The translations under genes and the position numbers were made by a program. The notes beneath the pieces were generated by a model, which made no database searches, had not been told where the DNA came from, and worked only from the letters and a program-made list of their open reading frames with translations. This document shows, in pieces, positions 26,568 through 36,220 of a stretch of DNA of 64,000 nucleotides. The stretch covers positions 1 to 64,000 of the forward strand of contig JANYDF010000043.1 of the NCBI GenBank assembly GCA_025359905.1, read 5' to 3'. Numbering within the stretch: the stretch's first letter is position 1; each line of letters begins with the position of its first letter. The DNA comes from Rhodospirillales bacterium. Its GTDB lineage: Bacteria > Pseudomonadota > Alphaproteobacteria > Acetobacterales > Acetobacteraceae.

Positions 26568-27413
26568 ATGATCCGCGTTCCCACCGCATCGCGCCGCACA
26601 TTGCTCAAAACCGGCCTTGCCGCCGGCGCCGCCGCCATTGCCGGCGTTCGCCCGGCACTGGCCGATACGCTGGCCGAGGTGAAGAAGCGCGGCGAATTGA
26701 TCTGCGCCACCGAAATGGAATTCGCGCCGTTCGATTTCCTGGTCGGCGACGTCTACACCGGCGTGGACCGCGACCTGATCGACGAAGTCGGCAAGGAACT
26801 CGGCGTGAAGGTCAAATACCTCGACCTGCCGTGGACCAGCGTGCTGCCGGGCCTGGAGGCCAAAAAGTTCGACTTCGTGATCGCCCCGGTCACCATCACT
26901 TCGGAGCGCATGAAGCGCTATTCGTTCACCGTGCCGATTGCCGAGGCGACCGTCGCGCTGATGAAGCGCGTCGATGACGCCAGCATCACCAAACCGGCCG
27001 ATCTGGCCGGCAAAAGCGTCGGCGGCCAGAAGGGCACCGCGCAGGTGGCGCAGCTTGCCGAGTTCTCCAAGACGCTGCCCAAGCCGATCGACATCAAGGA
27101 ATACGTCGACAATAACCAGTCGTACGCCGATCTCGCTGCGGGCCGTCTCGATGCCTCGGTCAACTCGCTGCCCAACCTGGGCTACGTGGTGTCCAAGCGC
27201 GCCGACACATTCGCGCTGGTGCTGCCGCCGTTCGGCAAGCCGAGTTACTACTCGTGGGTCGGCCGCCTGGGGGCCGAAGATCAGCCGCTGACCGACGCGA
27301 TCAGCGCCGCACTGGTAAAGATGCAGGACGACGGCCGCCTTGCCGCCATTCAAAAGAAGTGGTTCGGCCAACCGATCGCGCTGCCCAAGACGGTACCGAC
27401 GCCGGCGGTTTGA
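26568..27413 (+). CDS. Polar amino-acid ABC transporter, periplasmic binding protein
   Basis: A 281-residue type 2 periplasmic binding protein (SBP_bac_3). The N-terminus has a Tat-like signal (SRRTLLKTG, then AGAAAIAGVRPALA, cleaved near 32). The mature region begins TLAEVKKRGELICATEM and contains GKSVGGQKGTAQ and DVVIAPVTITSERMKRYSFT-like blocks typical of amino-acid receptors. ATG 26568 has GGAG upstream (26559-26562). It is the first gene of the operon 26568-31271. Confidence 0.93.
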   Translation: MIRVPTASRRTLLKTGLAAGAAAIAGVRPALADTLAEVKKRGELICATEMEFAPFDFLVGDVYTGVDRDLIDEVGKELGVKVKYLDLPWTSVLPGLEAKKFDFVIAPVTITSERMKRYSFTVPIAEATVALMKRVDDASITKPADLAGKSVGGQKGTAQVAQLAEFSKTLPKPIDIKEYVDNNQSYADLAAGRLDASVNSLPNLGYVVSKRADTFALVLPPFGKPSYYSWVGRLGAEDQPLTDAISAALVKMQDDGRLAAIQKKWFGQPIALPKTVPTPAV

Positions 27414-27477
27414 ACAGCACGTCTGCCTTGATGCCGATGGCACCGTCCCCGCGCTGCGGGGGCGGGCTTTCTGCTCC

Positions 27478-28128
27478 ATGAAACTTGCCGCTGTCCAAGA
27501 AGCGCTGCCCTGGCTGCTGCATGCGGCCGTCGCCACGCTATGGATTTCGCTGGCCGGGATCGCGCTCGGCCAAGTGCTCGGCGGGCTGATCTGCCTGTGC
27601 CGGGTGTCGCGGCATCGCGCGTTGGCGCGCTTTGGCGCGCTGTATGTCAGCTTCTTTCGCGGCGTGCCGCTGCTGGTGCAGTTGTTGCTGGTGTACTATT
27701 TCCTCCCCTACGTCGGCATCGACGTGCCGCCGCTGGCCGCCGCCATCGGCTCGCTCGGCCTCGCCTCTGGCGCCTATAGCTGTGAGATCTATCGCGGCGC
27801 GCTCACCGCCATTCCGCGCGGCCAAGCTGAAGCAGCTCAGGCGCTGGGGTTTTCCGCCCCTGCGGTGTGGCTGCGCATCCTGCTGCCGCAGGCGCTGCGG
27901 CTGTCCTCGCCGGCTTTGGTCAATGAGCTGATTTTGCTGCTCAAAGCCTCCTCGCTGATCTCCACCGTCGGCGTCACTGAGCTCACCCGCACCAGCCACA
28001 CGCTGGCAGCGGCCACCTACCGCCCGTTCGAAGTCTACCTGACGGCGGCGGCGATTTATCTGGCGATGAACCTTGTGCTGGCGGCGGCGGGCGGGCTGGC
28101 CGAGCGCAGGCTGGCGGCGGGCGGCTGA
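27478..28128 (+). CDS. Amino-acid ABC transporter permease
   Basis: A 216-residue inner-membrane permease of the HisMQ group, with about five hydrophobic segments. The EAA loop, EAAQALGFSAPAVWLRILLP, contacts the ATPase. ATG 27478 is preferred to a long in-frame start at 27340 that lies inside the binding-protein gene. Its stop TGATG overlaps the next start by one base. Confidence 0.92.
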   Translation: MKLAAVQEALPWLLHAAVATLWISLAGIALGQVLGGLICLCRVSRHRALARFGALYVSFFRGVPLLVQLLLVYYFLPYVGIDVPPLAAAIGSLGLASGAYSCEIYRGALTAIPRGQAEAAQALGFSAPAVWLRILLPQALRLSSPALVNELILLLKASSLISTVGVTELTRTSHTLAAATYRPFEVYLTAAAIYLAMNLVLAAAGGLAERRLAAGG

Positions 28129-28787
28129 TGGATTTTTCGGTCTATTTGCAATATTGGCCCAAGCTGCTCAGCGGTTTCGGCGAGACGTTGCTGTGCTGGT
28201 TTGCCGGTGCGGCGTTTGGCATCGCGCTGGGCTTCGCTATCGCGCTGCTGCGGCGGCTGAACATCAAACCGCTGCAATGGCTGCTGCGCGCCATAATCGA
28301 GGTGGTGCGCGGCACGCCGTTTCTCATTCAGCTATACCTGCTGTACGACGGCGGCCCCGCCATCGGGTTGAAATTGCAGGCAACCCAGGCGGGCATCGTC
28401 GCACTTGGCATCTACGGCAGCGCCTATTTCGCCGAGATTTTCCGCGCTGGGTTCGCCGCCGTGCCGGTTGGGCAGGTCGAGGCCGCGCAGAGCCTTGGCA
28501 TGTCCAGCAGCACGATTTTACTGCGGGTCCGCCTGCCCGCCATGCTGGTCGCCATCGTCCCCGCCCTGACCAACATGCTGATTATTCTCAGCAAGGAAAC
28601 CGTGGTGCTGTCGGTCATCACCGTGCCGGAATTGATGTATCAAATGCAAAGCATGGCGGCGGAAACCTTCGCCGCGTTTGAGACCATTCTGGCGATGGCG
28701 CTGTTGTACTGGCTGATGGTCGAAGCCGCCTCCCGCCTCGGCCGCGCCGCCGAATGGCGGGTGACGGCGTATATGAGGGCGGCATGA
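28128..28787 (+). CDS. Amino-acid ABC transporter permease
   Basis: A 219-residue partner permease of the same HisMQ type. Its EAA loop reads [20 protein letters not shown]. It forms the membrane channel with the preceding permease as a heterodimer. ATG 28128 overlaps the upstream stop by one base, and its own stop overlaps the ATPase start by 4 bases. Confidence 0.93.
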   Translation: MDFSVYLQYWPKLLSGFGETLLCWFAGAAFGIALGFAIALLRRLNIKPLQWLLRAIIEVVRGTPFLIQLYLLYDGGPAIGLKLQATQAGIVALGIYGSAYFAEIFRAGFAAVPVGQVEAAQSLGMSSSTILLRVRLPAMLVAIVPALTNMLIILSKETVVLSVITVPELMYQMQSMAAETFAAFETILAMALLYWLMVEAASRLGRAAEWRVTAYMRAA

Positions 28788-29566
28788 GCGGCACACCGGC
28801 GGTTGAGATGCGCGATGTGCACAAGCGCTTCGGCAAGCTGGAAGTGCTGCACGGCGTCGGCCTGACCGTGCATCGCTCAGACGTGGTGTGCCTGATCGGG
28901 CCGAGCGGCTCGGGCAAAAGCACGCTGCTGCGCTGCATTAACTTCATGGAAAGCTACGACAGCGGCGAGGTGCGCATCGACGGCCGCCTGATCGGCTACC
29001 GCGACGAGGCTGGACGCCGCCGCCCGATGCCGGGGCGCGACTTGCAGAAGATGCGCGAAAGCATCGGCATGGTGTTCCAGCATTTCAATTTGTGGCCGCA
29101 TATGACGGCACTCGGCAACGTCGCCGAGGCGCTGGTGCGGGTGCGCAAACTGCCGCAGGCCGAAGCAACCGGCCGGGCGCGGGCCATGCTGGCGCGGGTG
29201 GGGCTGTCGGACAAGGAAACCACCTACCCGGCCCGGCTATCGGGCGGCCAGCAGCAGCGCGTCGCCATCGCCCGCTCGCTGGCGATGGAACCCAAATTGA
29301 TGCTGTTCGACGAACCCACATCGGCGCTCGACCCGGAATTGGTCGGCGAGGTGTTGCAAGTGATGCGCAGCCTTGCGGCCGAGGGCATGACGATGATTGT
29401 CGTGACCCACGAAATGGGCTTCGCCGTCAGCGTCGCCACCCGCATCGCCTTTCTGGACCGTGGCCGCATCGCCGCCGACGGCACGCCGCGCGCGGTGCTG
29501 CACGAGAGCGAGGAACCGCGCGTGCGGCAATTCCTGCAAACCTATCACGAACGGAACAGCTTCTGA
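28784..29566 (+). CDS. Amino-acid ABC transporter ATP-binding protein
   Basis: A 260-residue ABC ATPase of the polar amino-acid class. Walker [10 protein letters not shown] is at 39-47, the signature LSGGQQQR and Walker [15 protein letters not shown] are downstream, and the H-loop THEMGF follows. It energises uptake through the two permeases. ATG 28784 overlaps the permease stop; an upstream in-frame ATG at 28754 lies inside the permease gene. Its stop overlaps the next start by one base. Confidence 0.96.
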   Translation: MSGTPAVEMRDVHKRFGKLEVLHGVGLTVHRSDVVCLIGPSGSGKSTLLRCINFMESYDSGEVRIDGRLIGYRDEAGRRRPMPGRDLQKMRESIGMVFQHFNLWPHMTALGNVAEALVRVRKLPQAEATGRARAMLARVGLSDKETTYPARLSGGQQQRVAIARSLAMEPKLMLFDEPTSALDPELVGEVLQVMRSLAAEGMTMIVVTHEMGFAVSVATRIAFLDRGRIAADGTPRAVLHESEEPRVRQFLQTYHERNSF

Positions 29567-30513
29567 TGGCCCCTTCCCCCGGCCCCGCGATGATCGACGC
29601 CGCGCGAACCCGTGCAGCGTTGCCGATGGGTGCATTGGTCGATGCGCTGCATGAAGCCTTCGTTCAGGGTGCCGAAGCGCCGCTGCGCCATCGCCATCCA
29701 CTCCCGGAAGGTGCGGCATTATTGCTGATGCCGGCGTGGCAAGGGCGCAGCGCGTTGGGCGTGAAGATTGTCACGGTGTTCCCTGGCAACGGCGCGCTGG
29801 GGCTAAACGCGGTGTCGTCCAGCTATCTGCTGTGCGACGGCGCGACCGGCAAGCATTTGGCGATGATCGACGGCAACGAGATCACCGGCCGCCGCACCGC
29901 CGCCGCCTCGGCGCTGGCCGGGCGCTTTCTGGCGCGGGCCGATGCATCGCATCTGCTGATCGTGGGTAGCGGCCATGTCGCAGGGATGATGGCCGAAGCG
30001 TGGTCCGCCGTGCGGCCGATCGAGCGCATCACGGTGTGGAACCTGCGCGCCGCCGGGGCGGAACGGCTGGCCGCCGAATTGCGCGCCCAGGGCTACAACG
30101 CCGCCGCCTCGCAAGATTTGCCCGAGGCCGCCGGGGCCGCCGATATCGTCAGTTGCGCCACACTGTCGCAATCGGCGCTGATCCACGGCGCATGGCTGCG
30201 CCCCGGCACGCATCTGGACCTGGTCGGCGCGTATATGCCCACCATGCGGGAATGCGACGACAACGCGGTGCGCCAGGCGCGGGTATTCATCGACACCGGC
30301 GCGGCGCTGGCCGAAGCGGGCGACATCGTGCAACCGCTGAACGATGGCGTCATCGGGGCCGATCATGTGGCCGGCACGCTGTTCTCGCTGTGCCGGGGCG
30401 AGGTGCAGGGCCGCGAGTCAGCCGATCAGTTTACGCTGTTCAAGTCGGTTGGCAGCGCCCTGGAAGATCTAGCGGCGGCCGCGTTGGTGATGGCGGCACA
30501 CGGCAGACCATGA
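29566..30513 (+). CDS. Ornithine cyclodeaminase / mu-crystallin family protein
   Basis: A 315-residue NAD(P)-dependent enzyme. Hallmarks are VKIVTVFPGN (substrate-binding Lys region), SSYLLCDGATGKHLAMIDGN and the Rossmann LIVGSGHVAGM. The family includes ornithine cyclodeaminase, alanine dehydrogenase and delta1-pyrroline-2-carboxylate reductase. Given the amino-acid transporter and the divergent amino-acid oxidase, an imine-reducing role in amino-acid catabolism is inferred. ATG 29566 overlaps the ATPase stop by one base; the longer upstream frame lies inside the ATPase gene. Confidence 0.9.
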   Translation: MAPSPGPAMIDAARTRAALPMGALVDALHEAFVQGAEAPLRHRHPLPEGAALLLMPAWQGRSALGVKIVTVFPGNGALGLNAVSSSYLLCDGATGKHLAMIDGNEITGRRTAAASALAGRFLARADASHLLIVGSGHVAGMMAEAWSAVRPIERITVWNLRAAGAERLAAELRAQGYNAAASQDLPEAAGAADIVSCATLSQSALIHGAWLRPGTHLDLVGAYMPTMRECDDNAVRQARVFIDTGAALAEAGDIVQPLNDGVIGADHVAGTLFSLCRGEVQGRESADQFTLFKSVGSALEDLAAAALVMAAHGRP

Positions 30514-31271
30514 GCGGGGCGCGCAGGCTCGGCATCGTGGTGCCCTACCGCGACCGCCAGCAGCATCTGGACGCACTGCTGCCGTTGCTGGCGGATTTTT
30601 TCGCCAGCCCAGAGCTTCGCGGCGCACTGACGGTCAAGCTGCTGGTCGTCGAGCAGGCCACCGGACTGCCGTTCAATCGCGGGATGATCAAGAACATCGG
30701 CTACAACCTGCTGGCCCCGGAGGTGGACTACATCTGCTTCCACGACGTGGATCTGGTGCCGCTGGACGCCGACTATTCCTGGCCATCGCAGCCGGCCATG
30801 GCTTGCTTTCACGGGCTGGACTTCAAGCCAGATTTCGTCCGGCAGTTATTCGGCGGCGTCGTTCTGCTGCAAAAGCTGCATTTCGAGGCCGCCAACGGCT
30901 ATTCAAACGCCTATTGGAACTGGGGCTTCGAGGACGTCGATCTGCGCGAACGCCTGCTGCGTTGCGGCCTGCCGCCGCAGCACCGCGAAGGCACCTACCG
31001 CAAGCTGCCGCATAACGACGAAGGCAGCCACCCGGACGGCAAGCCGACCGAAGCGCACCAGCAAAACCAGCGCAAATACACCAGCCAGTGGTTCAGAAAG
31101 ACCGAAACGGGATGGGCCCGTAAGCCGAATTTGGTTGGCGCGTGGCGGGCCGAGGGGCTCAATTCCGCGCAGTTCGACCAACTCACGCCGCGCTGCCCTA
31201 TCGGGCCGCAGGGTGCGAACGCCGAACACGTTATTGTGGCGCTGCGCCACGCACCAGAGGCCGCCGGTTAG
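30510..31271 (+). CDS. GT7-like galactosyltransferase
   Basis: A 253-residue protein matching beta-1,4-galactosyltransferase family 7. The three family signatures occur in order: FNRGMIKNIGYNLL (55-68), the metal-binding CFHDVDLVP (77-84) and the acceptor loop WNWGFEDVDLRERL (136-149). The acidic triad E141, D142 and D144 matches the animal WGWGGEDDD motif. GT7 enzymes add galactose to N-acetylglucosamine or xylose; here the acceptor is unknown. It starts at ATG 30510, overlapping the OCD stop, so it is the last gene of the amino-acid transport operon. Its stop overlaps the convergent SDR by 4 bases. Confidence 0.85.
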   Translation: MSGARRLGIVVPYRDRQQHLDALLPLLADFFASPELRGALTVKLLVVEQATGLPFNRGMIKNIGYNLLAPEVDYICFHDVDLVPLDADYSWPSQPAMACFHGLDFKPDFVRQLFGGVVLLQKLHFEAANGYSNAYWNWGFEDVDLRERLLRCGLPPQHREGTYRKLPHNDEGSHPDGKPTEAHQQNQRKYTSQWFRKTETGWARKPNLVGAWRAEGLNSAQFDQLTPRCPIGPQGANAEHVIVALRHAPEAAG

Positions 31272-32002
31272 ACGTGCTGGCCCCCGTTGATGTGCAGTTC
31301 GGCGCCGTTCACGTAACTGGCAGCATCGCTGCACAGGAAATAGATCGCCGAGGCCACTTCGGACGGCTTGCCCAACCGCCGCATCGGAACCTCGCGGTCA
31401 GCGAACGCGGCAGTGCCCGGCGACAGAATCGCGGTATCGATCTCGCCCGGCGAAATCGCGTTGGTGCGCACACCGAGCGGGGCGAATTCGGCCGCCATTT
31501 CGCGCGTCAGCGACAACAGCGCCGCCTTGCTTCCGGCATATGCCGCCCCGGCGTACGGATGCACCCGGGTGCCGGCAATCGAGGTGACGTTGACGATCGA
31601 GCCCTTCGCCGCCGACAGCAGGTCAACCAGCCCCTTGGCGAGCAGCGCGGTGGAGAACAGATTGACGCTGAACACGTGCAGCCAATTGGCGTAGGTCGAT
31701 TGCAGCACGCCAAGCCGCGCGCCGTCCGGACCCTTCGGCGAGATCCCGGCGTTATTCACCAGCGCATCGAGTTTGCCCTCAGGCAGCCGCGAGCGGATTT
31801 CTTCCAGCCCGGCGCCGATATGATCCAGATTGCCGAGATCGAGCTGCACATGATTCTCCGGCCCGCCAAGCCACGGACAACGCGGCGAAAATGCCTGCCG
31901 CGATAGCGTCACCACACGCCAGCCTTCATCGGCGAAAAGTTTGCCGGTGGCGTGCCCGATTCCCCGGCTCGCTCCGGTCAGCAACAGCGTTCGCTGGCTC
32001 AT
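31268..32002 (-). CDS. Short-chain dehydrogenase/reductase (FabG-like)
   Basis: A 244-residue classical SDR. The cofactor motif TGASRGIG lies at 9-16. The catalytic YAGSK, LVNNAGIS and IAPGEID-type segments follow, and the C-terminus is the usual VNGAELHINGGQHV. It is divergent from the zinc-dependent dehydrogenase at 32090. That pairing suits sugar-acid metabolism (L-idonate and gluconate 5-dehydrogenase), but FabG-like reductases of other pathways look the same. Confidence 0.9.
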   Translation of the reverse strand: MSQRTLLLTGASRGIGHATGKLFADEGWRVVTLSRQAFSPRCPWLGGPENHVQLDLGNLDHIGAGLEEIRSRLPEGKLDALVNNAGISPKGPDGARLGVLQSTYANWLHVFSVNLFSTALLAKGLVDLLSAAKGSIVNVTSIAGTRVHPYAGAAYAGSKAALLSLTREMAAEFAPLGVRTNAISPGEIDTAILSPGTAAFADREVPMRRLGKPSEVASAIYFLCSDAASYVNGAELHINGGQHV

Positions 32003-32089
32003 GCGTTCTGTCTCCTATCCGCCTCATACAATAGTGATGCATCGCGCCGCATGCCATGATCGGCGTGACGATTCAGGAGGAAAGCCGGC

Positions 32090-33130
32090 ATGACTGAAAC
32101 CACACGGGCCGCCGTGATCCATGCCGCGCACGATCTGCGCATCGAACCGTTCGACGTGCCCGCCACCGGGCCGCACGATGTGCGGGTGCGGGTGCGCGCA
32201 GGCGGCATCTGCGGCTCGGACCTACACTATTTCAACCACGGCGGCTTCGGCGTGGTGCGGGTGCGCGAGCCGATGGTGCTTGGCCATGAAGTGGCCGGCG
32301 TGGTCGAGTCGGTGGGATCGGCGGTCACCCGCGTGCGGGCAGGCGACAGCGTGGCGGTCAACCCGAGTCTGCCCTGCGGCGCGTGCCGGTTTTGCCTGAT
32401 GGGTATAGCCAATCATTGTCTCGAAATGCGCTTTTACGGTAGCGCGATGCGCTTCCCGCACGTCCAAGGCGGCTTCCGCGAAACCTTGGTGTGCCACGAA
32501 AGCCAGGCCATCCTGGCCGACATGCCGTTCGAACGCGCGGCCTTCGCCGAGCCCCTGGCGGTGTGCCTGCACGCCGCCCGGCAAGCCGGCAACCTGATGG
32601 GCGCCCGCGTGCTGGTCACCGGCGCGGGGCCAATTGGCGCCTTGTGCGCGATGGCGGCACGGCTTGGCGGCGCGCGGGAGATTGTGGCCACCGACCTGAT
32701 GGCCGCCCCGCTCGCCACCATCCGCCGCGTCGCCGCCGATCACGCGCTGAACTTGCGCGAGCAACCGGACGCGCTGGCGCCGTTCGCCGCCGATAAGGGC
32801 TTTTTCGACGTGGCATTCGAATGTTCCGGCAGCGGCATCGCGCTGACCGGCGCGCTGGCCGTGGTGCGGCCGGGCGGCACCATCGTGCAGGTCGGCCTGG
32901 GTGGCGGCGAGGCGACGTTGCCGCTCAACATGGTGGTCGCCAAGGAAATCAACCTGCGCGGCACCTTCCGCTTTCACGAGGAATTCGCGCTGGCGGTCGA
33001 TGTGCTGCAACGCGGCGCACTGGATGTCGCGCCACTGCTGACCGAGACGCTGCCGCTGGACGAAGCGGAACGCGCCTTCACCCTGGCCACCGACCGCAGC
33101 CGGGCGATGAAAGTGCAAATTGCCTTTTGA
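32090..33130 (+). CDS. Zinc-dependent medium-chain dehydrogenase, L-idonate 5-dehydrogenase type
   Basis: A 346-residue MDR. Catalytic zinc ligands are C41, H66 and E67. The structural zinc site is C96, C99, C102 and C110. The NAD-binding loop is [15 protein letters not shown]. The sequence [15 protein letters not shown] and the NHCLEM spacing fit the L-idonate 5-dehydrogenase group, which oxidises L-idonate to 5-ketogluconate. Start at ATG 32090 with AGGAGGAAAG upstream. The divergent SDR could act on the next step. Confidence 0.92.
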   Translation: MTETTRAAVIHAAHDLRIEPFDVPATGPHDVRVRVRAGGICGSDLHYFNHGGFGVVRVREPMVLGHEVAGVVESVGSAVTRVRAGDSVAVNPSLPCGACRFCLMGIANHCLEMRFYGSAMRFPHVQGGFRETLVCHESQAILADMPFERAAFAEPLAVCLHAARQAGNLMGARVLVTGAGPIGALCAMAARLGGAREIVATDLMAAPLATIRRVAADHALNLREQPDALAPFAADKGFFDVAFECSGSGIALTGALAVVRPGGTIVQVGLGGGEATLPLNMVVAKEINLRGTFRFHEEFALAVDVLQRGALDVAPLLTETLPLDEAERAFTLATDRSRAMKVQIAF

Positions 33131-33177
33131 AAGCCGCACGCCGATACACCGCGCCACGCATGCGCCCGGAGCCGCCG

Positions 33178-33816
33178 ATGTTCACCCACCCGAATTTGAC
33201 CGTGTTGAATCACCCGCTGGTGCAGCACAAGCTCACGCTACTGCGGCAGAAGGAAACATCGGTCGCCGATTTCCGCCGCATCGCGCGGGAAATTAGCCTG
33301 CTGATGTGTTTCGAAGTGACCCGCGACTTGCCGTTGGAGCTGGTCACGATCGAAACGCCGCTGGAGCAGATGCAATCGCCCATGCTGGAAGGCAAGAAGC
33401 TCTGCCTCGTCTCGATCCTGCGCGCCGGGAACGGCATTCTGGAAGGCATGCTGGACGCCGTGCCATCCGCCCGCGTTGGCCATATTGGGCTGTACCGCGA
33501 CCCCAAGACGCTGGAACCTGTTGAATACTATATGAAAGTGCCGGAGGACATCAGCGAGCGGCTGGTGATCGTGGTCGACCCGATGCTGGCAACCGGCCAC
33601 TCCGCCGCCGCGGCGGTGACGCGCTTGAAAGCGGCGGGCGCGACGCAATTCAGTTTCGTTTGCCTGATCTCCGCCCCCGAGGGTCTCACGGTGTTTACCA
33701 AGGCGCACCCGGATGTGCCGGTGTTTACATGCGCGGTGGACCGGCAACTCGACGATCACGGTTATATCCGCCCTGGCCTGGGCGATGCCGGGGACCGCCT
33801 GTTCGGCACCAAGTAA
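33178..33816 (+). CDS. upp: Uracil phosphoribosyltransferase
   Basis: A 212-residue enzyme making UMP from uracil and PRPP (pyrimidine salvage). Diagnostic stretches are [16 protein letters not shown] and the PRPP loop [16 protein letters not shown]. The C-terminus has [21 protein letters not shown] 33178 with GGAG at 33168-33171 is favoured; ATG 33160 in frame is also possible. It follows the dehydrogenase after 47 bases. Confidence 0.95.
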   Translation: MFTHPNLTVLNHPLVQHKLTLLRQKETSVADFRRIAREISLLMCFEVTRDLPLELVTIETPLEQMQSPMLEGKKLCLVSILRAGNGILEGMLDAVPSARVGHIGLYRDPKTLEPVEYYMKVPEDISERLVIVVDPMLATGHSAAAAVTRLKAAGATQFSFVCLISAPEGLTVFTKAHPDVPVFTCAVDRQLDDHGYIRPGLGDAGDRLFGTK

Positions 33817-33887
33817 GGATTGCGGGGCTAAGACACTTTACGACATTCTCCCTTCGCAGCCGGACCAACCGGCGCGGAGGGGGCAAT

Positions 33888-34391
33888 ATGAAAAATAAAC
33901 GAAACATTGCGTTCTTGGCTGCAGCATTCATTGTTGCAGGCTATGGCAGTATCACCGCCAAAGCCGATGATGCGGTGGCGCGCGGCGGCTACTTGGTCCG
34001 TGTCATGGGCTGCGGCGACTGTCATACTCCCGGTGTGTTTCTCGGCAAGCCGGATTTCGCCCATGCACTTTCTGGTTCCGATGTCGGCTTCGAAGTGCCC
34101 GGCCTGGGTATCCATTGGGGACCGAACCTGACGCCGGACCCGGAAACCGGGCTCGGCAAGTGGACCGAAGCCGAGGTCATCACCGCATTTACCCGCGGCA
34201 TCGCGCCGGATGGCACGCGGCTCATCCCGACCATGCCGTATAACGACTTCGCCGGTCTGACCGAGGCCGACCAGCACGCGGTTGCCGCCTATCTGATGAG
34301 TTTGGCACCGATCAAGCACCAAGTGACCGCCCCAGCCAAGCCGGGCGAGGCGGCCAAGGGGCCGTATATGACGGTGGTTATGCCGAAGTAA
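33888..34391 (+). CDS. Class I c-type cytochrome
   Basis: A 167-residue exported cytochrome c. Residues 1-25 form a Sec signal. Heme is attached at C42-G-D-C45-H46 and the likely sixth ligand is M116 in IPTMPYND. The NLTPDPETGLGKWTEAEVI block is typical of the small alcohol-dehydrogenase-type cytochromes found with oxidoreductases. A strong GGAGGGGG site precedes ATG 33888. It may serve a periplasmic dehydrogenase; no partner is next to it. Confidence 0.88.
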   Translation: MKNKRNIAFLAAAFIVAGYGSITAKADDAVARGGYLVRVMGCGDCHTPGVFLGKPDFAHALSGSDVGFEVPGLGIHWGPNLTPDPETGLGKWTEAEVITAFTRGIAPDGTRLIPTMPYNDFAGLTEADQHAVAAYLMSLAPIKHQVTAPAKPGEAAKGPYMTVVMPK

Positions 34392-34402
34392 CGCCGGGAA
34401 AT

Positions 34403-34431
34403 CCGTAGGGTGGGTTGCACCCACTCTACGG
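34403..34431. repeat. Palindromic repeat/terminator-like hairpin, GGGTGGGT class
   Basis: CCGTAGGGTGGGT (34403-34415) pairs with ACCCACTCTACGG (34419-34431) across TGC, with one G-T wobble. It spans the convergent ends of the cytochrome and nucleoside hydrolase genes and resembles the hairpin at 40221-40247. Confidence 0.75.
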
Positions 34432-35355
34432 CAGGCGCGCCAGCCGTTCGATCACCAGATCGAAAAAGCCGTCCGCGTTCACTTTGTCCAGGAAGCGCGC
34501 ATTCGGTGCGCGGGGTTTGCGGCCCCAGCGGTCGATGACGGTGCGGCCGCGCCCGATGCCTTGGCTGCAATCCACCCGCGCCGCCACATCCGCATGGGTG
34601 AACAAGTGCGGCGCCACCGCCCAGGCCACCGCGCAGGCGTCGTGCTGCTCGTGACCTTGCTCGCCGGAGCGGCGCGATGGCGCAACGCTGTCCCAGATGT
34701 CCGCCGCCGCCGTGGCGCACGCGCCTTGGCTCGCGGCGCGCAGGGCGGTCACATGCTTCGGGCGGCACAGCGCCTGATTGGTCACATCCAACGTCGCCAG
34801 CGTCACCGGCGCGCCAGCGGTCAGCACGATGTCCAGCGCTTCCGGATCGTTCCAGGCGTTGAACTCGGCGGACGGCGTGACGTTGCCCTCGCCAAGTGCG
34901 CCAGTCATCAGCACGATCTCGGCGACATTGTCGGCCAGCGCCGGTTCAGTGGCGAACACCAACCCAAGATTGGTCGCGGGGCCCAGCCCGATCAGCGTCA
35001 TCGAATGACGCGGCGCAGCGCGCAGTGCCGCACGGATCGCATCGGCCGCCAGCCCATGTGCTGCGGGCGGCCCCTCGGGCAACACCAAACCGCCGAGGCC
35101 GTTATCGCCGTGCACATAGGCGGCGTCCTCGAAGCGGCCAAGCAAGGGCCGGTCCGCGCCGCCCACGACCGGCACGCTACATCCGCTGAGACCAACGACG
35201 GCGCGGGCATTCGCCAGCGTGGCTTGCAGCCCCACATTGCCGCCGACCACCGTCACCATGCGAACGTCCAACTCTGGCGAGGCGAGCGCCAGCCACAGCG
35301 CAATGGCGTCATCGGTGCCGGGATCGCAGTCGATAATGGTTGGGCGCGGCGTCAT
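34426..35355 (-). CDS. Inosine-uridine preferring nucleoside hydrolase family protein
   Basis: A 309-residue nucleoside N-ribohydrolase. The calcium-binding CDPGTDDA occurs at 10-17 with D11, D15 and D16. Family blocks MTGALGEGNVTPSAEFN, NAWNDPEALDIV and the C-terminal HDACAVAWA complete the active site. It cleaves nucleosides to free base and ribose, supplying uracil for upp. ATG 35355 is preferred to 35403. The stop lies inside the hairpin at 34403-34431. Confidence 0.94.
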   Translation of the reverse strand: MTPRPTIIDCDPGTDDAIALWLALASPELDVRMVTVVGGNVGLQATLANARAVVGLSGCSVPVVGGADRPLLGRFEDAAYVHGDNGLGGLVLPEGPPAAHGLAADAIRAALRAAPRHSMTLIGLGPATNLGLVFATEPALADNVAEIVLMTGALGEGNVTPSAEFNAWNDPEALDIVLTAGAPVTLATLDVTNQALCRPKHVTALRAASQGACATAAADIWDSVAPSRRSGEQGHEQHDACAVAWAVAPHLFTHADVAARVDCSQGIGRGRTVIDRWGRKPRAPNARFLDKVNADGFFDLVIERLARLP

Positions 35356-35369
35356 GCGGGAACTTTCGT

Positions 35370-36113
35370 CTAAGCCCAAACGGGCAAGCCAATGCCTAGC
35401 CATTCCACCAGCCGCGTCAACGGTCCAGCGCGGCGCGGCAGCGGTGCGGCGGGGCGGCGCGGGGCAGGAGCCGCCGCCGGCGCGGCGGCGGCTGGACCGT
35501 CGCTTAGCAACTCGATCGTCCGGCGTACTCGTCCGCGCGCGCGGTGCAAGAGTACGCGCTGGTTTTCCGACGAAATGGTCAGCAACTCGCAGGCTTCCTC
35601 GGCGGTGCGGCCTTCGATGTCACGTAAGATGATGACCGCCTGCTGCCCCGGCGGCAGCTTCTCGATGGCCTCTTGCACGTGCTGCCACAACTGGCGGCCT
35701 GACAGCATCCGCTCCGGATCCAACTCGTCCCACAGCCGGGGTGCCTCGGCCCAATGTCCGTCGGGCATGAAGCGGTCGAGCGGCACGGCGCGTTCGGCGG
35801 CGTCCGACGCATCGAGTGCCGGCAACGCGACAGTACGGCTCTCGCGGCTAATCCGGGTGCGGGCGCGGTTCATCACAATGGCGAACAGCCAACTCGACAG
35901 GCTCGACCGTCCCTCGAAGCGGCCAATGCCGGCAAACACCGCAAGCCAAGCATCCTGCACCACTTCCTCGGCTTGCGCGCGGCTGCCGATGATGGCGCTG
36001 GCGGTGCCGACCAGCGAGCCGTGAAAGCGGCGGATCAAACGGCGGTAAGCGCCCGCGTCGCCCGCGCGCAGCAACGCCAGGAAGGCCGGATCATCGAACT
36101 CGGTCTCAGCCAT
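35370..36113 (-). CDS. RNA polymerase sigma factor, ECF type
   Basis: A 247-residue sigma-70 factor. Region 2 lies at about 18-85 (RAQAEEVVQDAWLAVF, then SSLSSWLFAIVMNRARTRIS). Region 4 lies at about 145-200 (EAIEKLPPGQQAVIILRDIEG, then EACELLTISSENQRVLLHRA). A Pro/Ala/Arg-rich tail and a hydrophobic end, LVEWLGIGLPVWA, follow, and are unusual. It ends 14 bases from the nucleoside hydrolase start. The zinc-finger gene is divergent, across 107 bases. Confidence 0.9.
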   Translation of the reverse strand: MAETEFDDPAFLALLRAGDAGAYRRLIRRFHGSLVGTASAIIGSRAQAEEVVQDAWLAVFAGIGRFEGRSSLSSWLFAIVMNRARTRISRESRTVALPALDASDAAERAVPLDRFMPDGHWAEAPRLWDELDPERMLSGRQLWQHVQEAIEKLPPGQQAVIILRDIEGRTAEEACELLTISSENQRVLLHRARGRVRRTIELLSDGPAAAAPAAAPAPRRPAAPLPRRAGPLTRLVEWLGIGLPVWA

Positions 36114-36220
36114 GCGGTGATGCGATCCAGCAGGTTGGTCTGCGCGCTATGTAACGCGGCAGGCGTGTGCGAGTCTTGGTAAAGTGCATGGCCCGAGGCT
36201 GGGTCGAAGGAGACGGCAGG

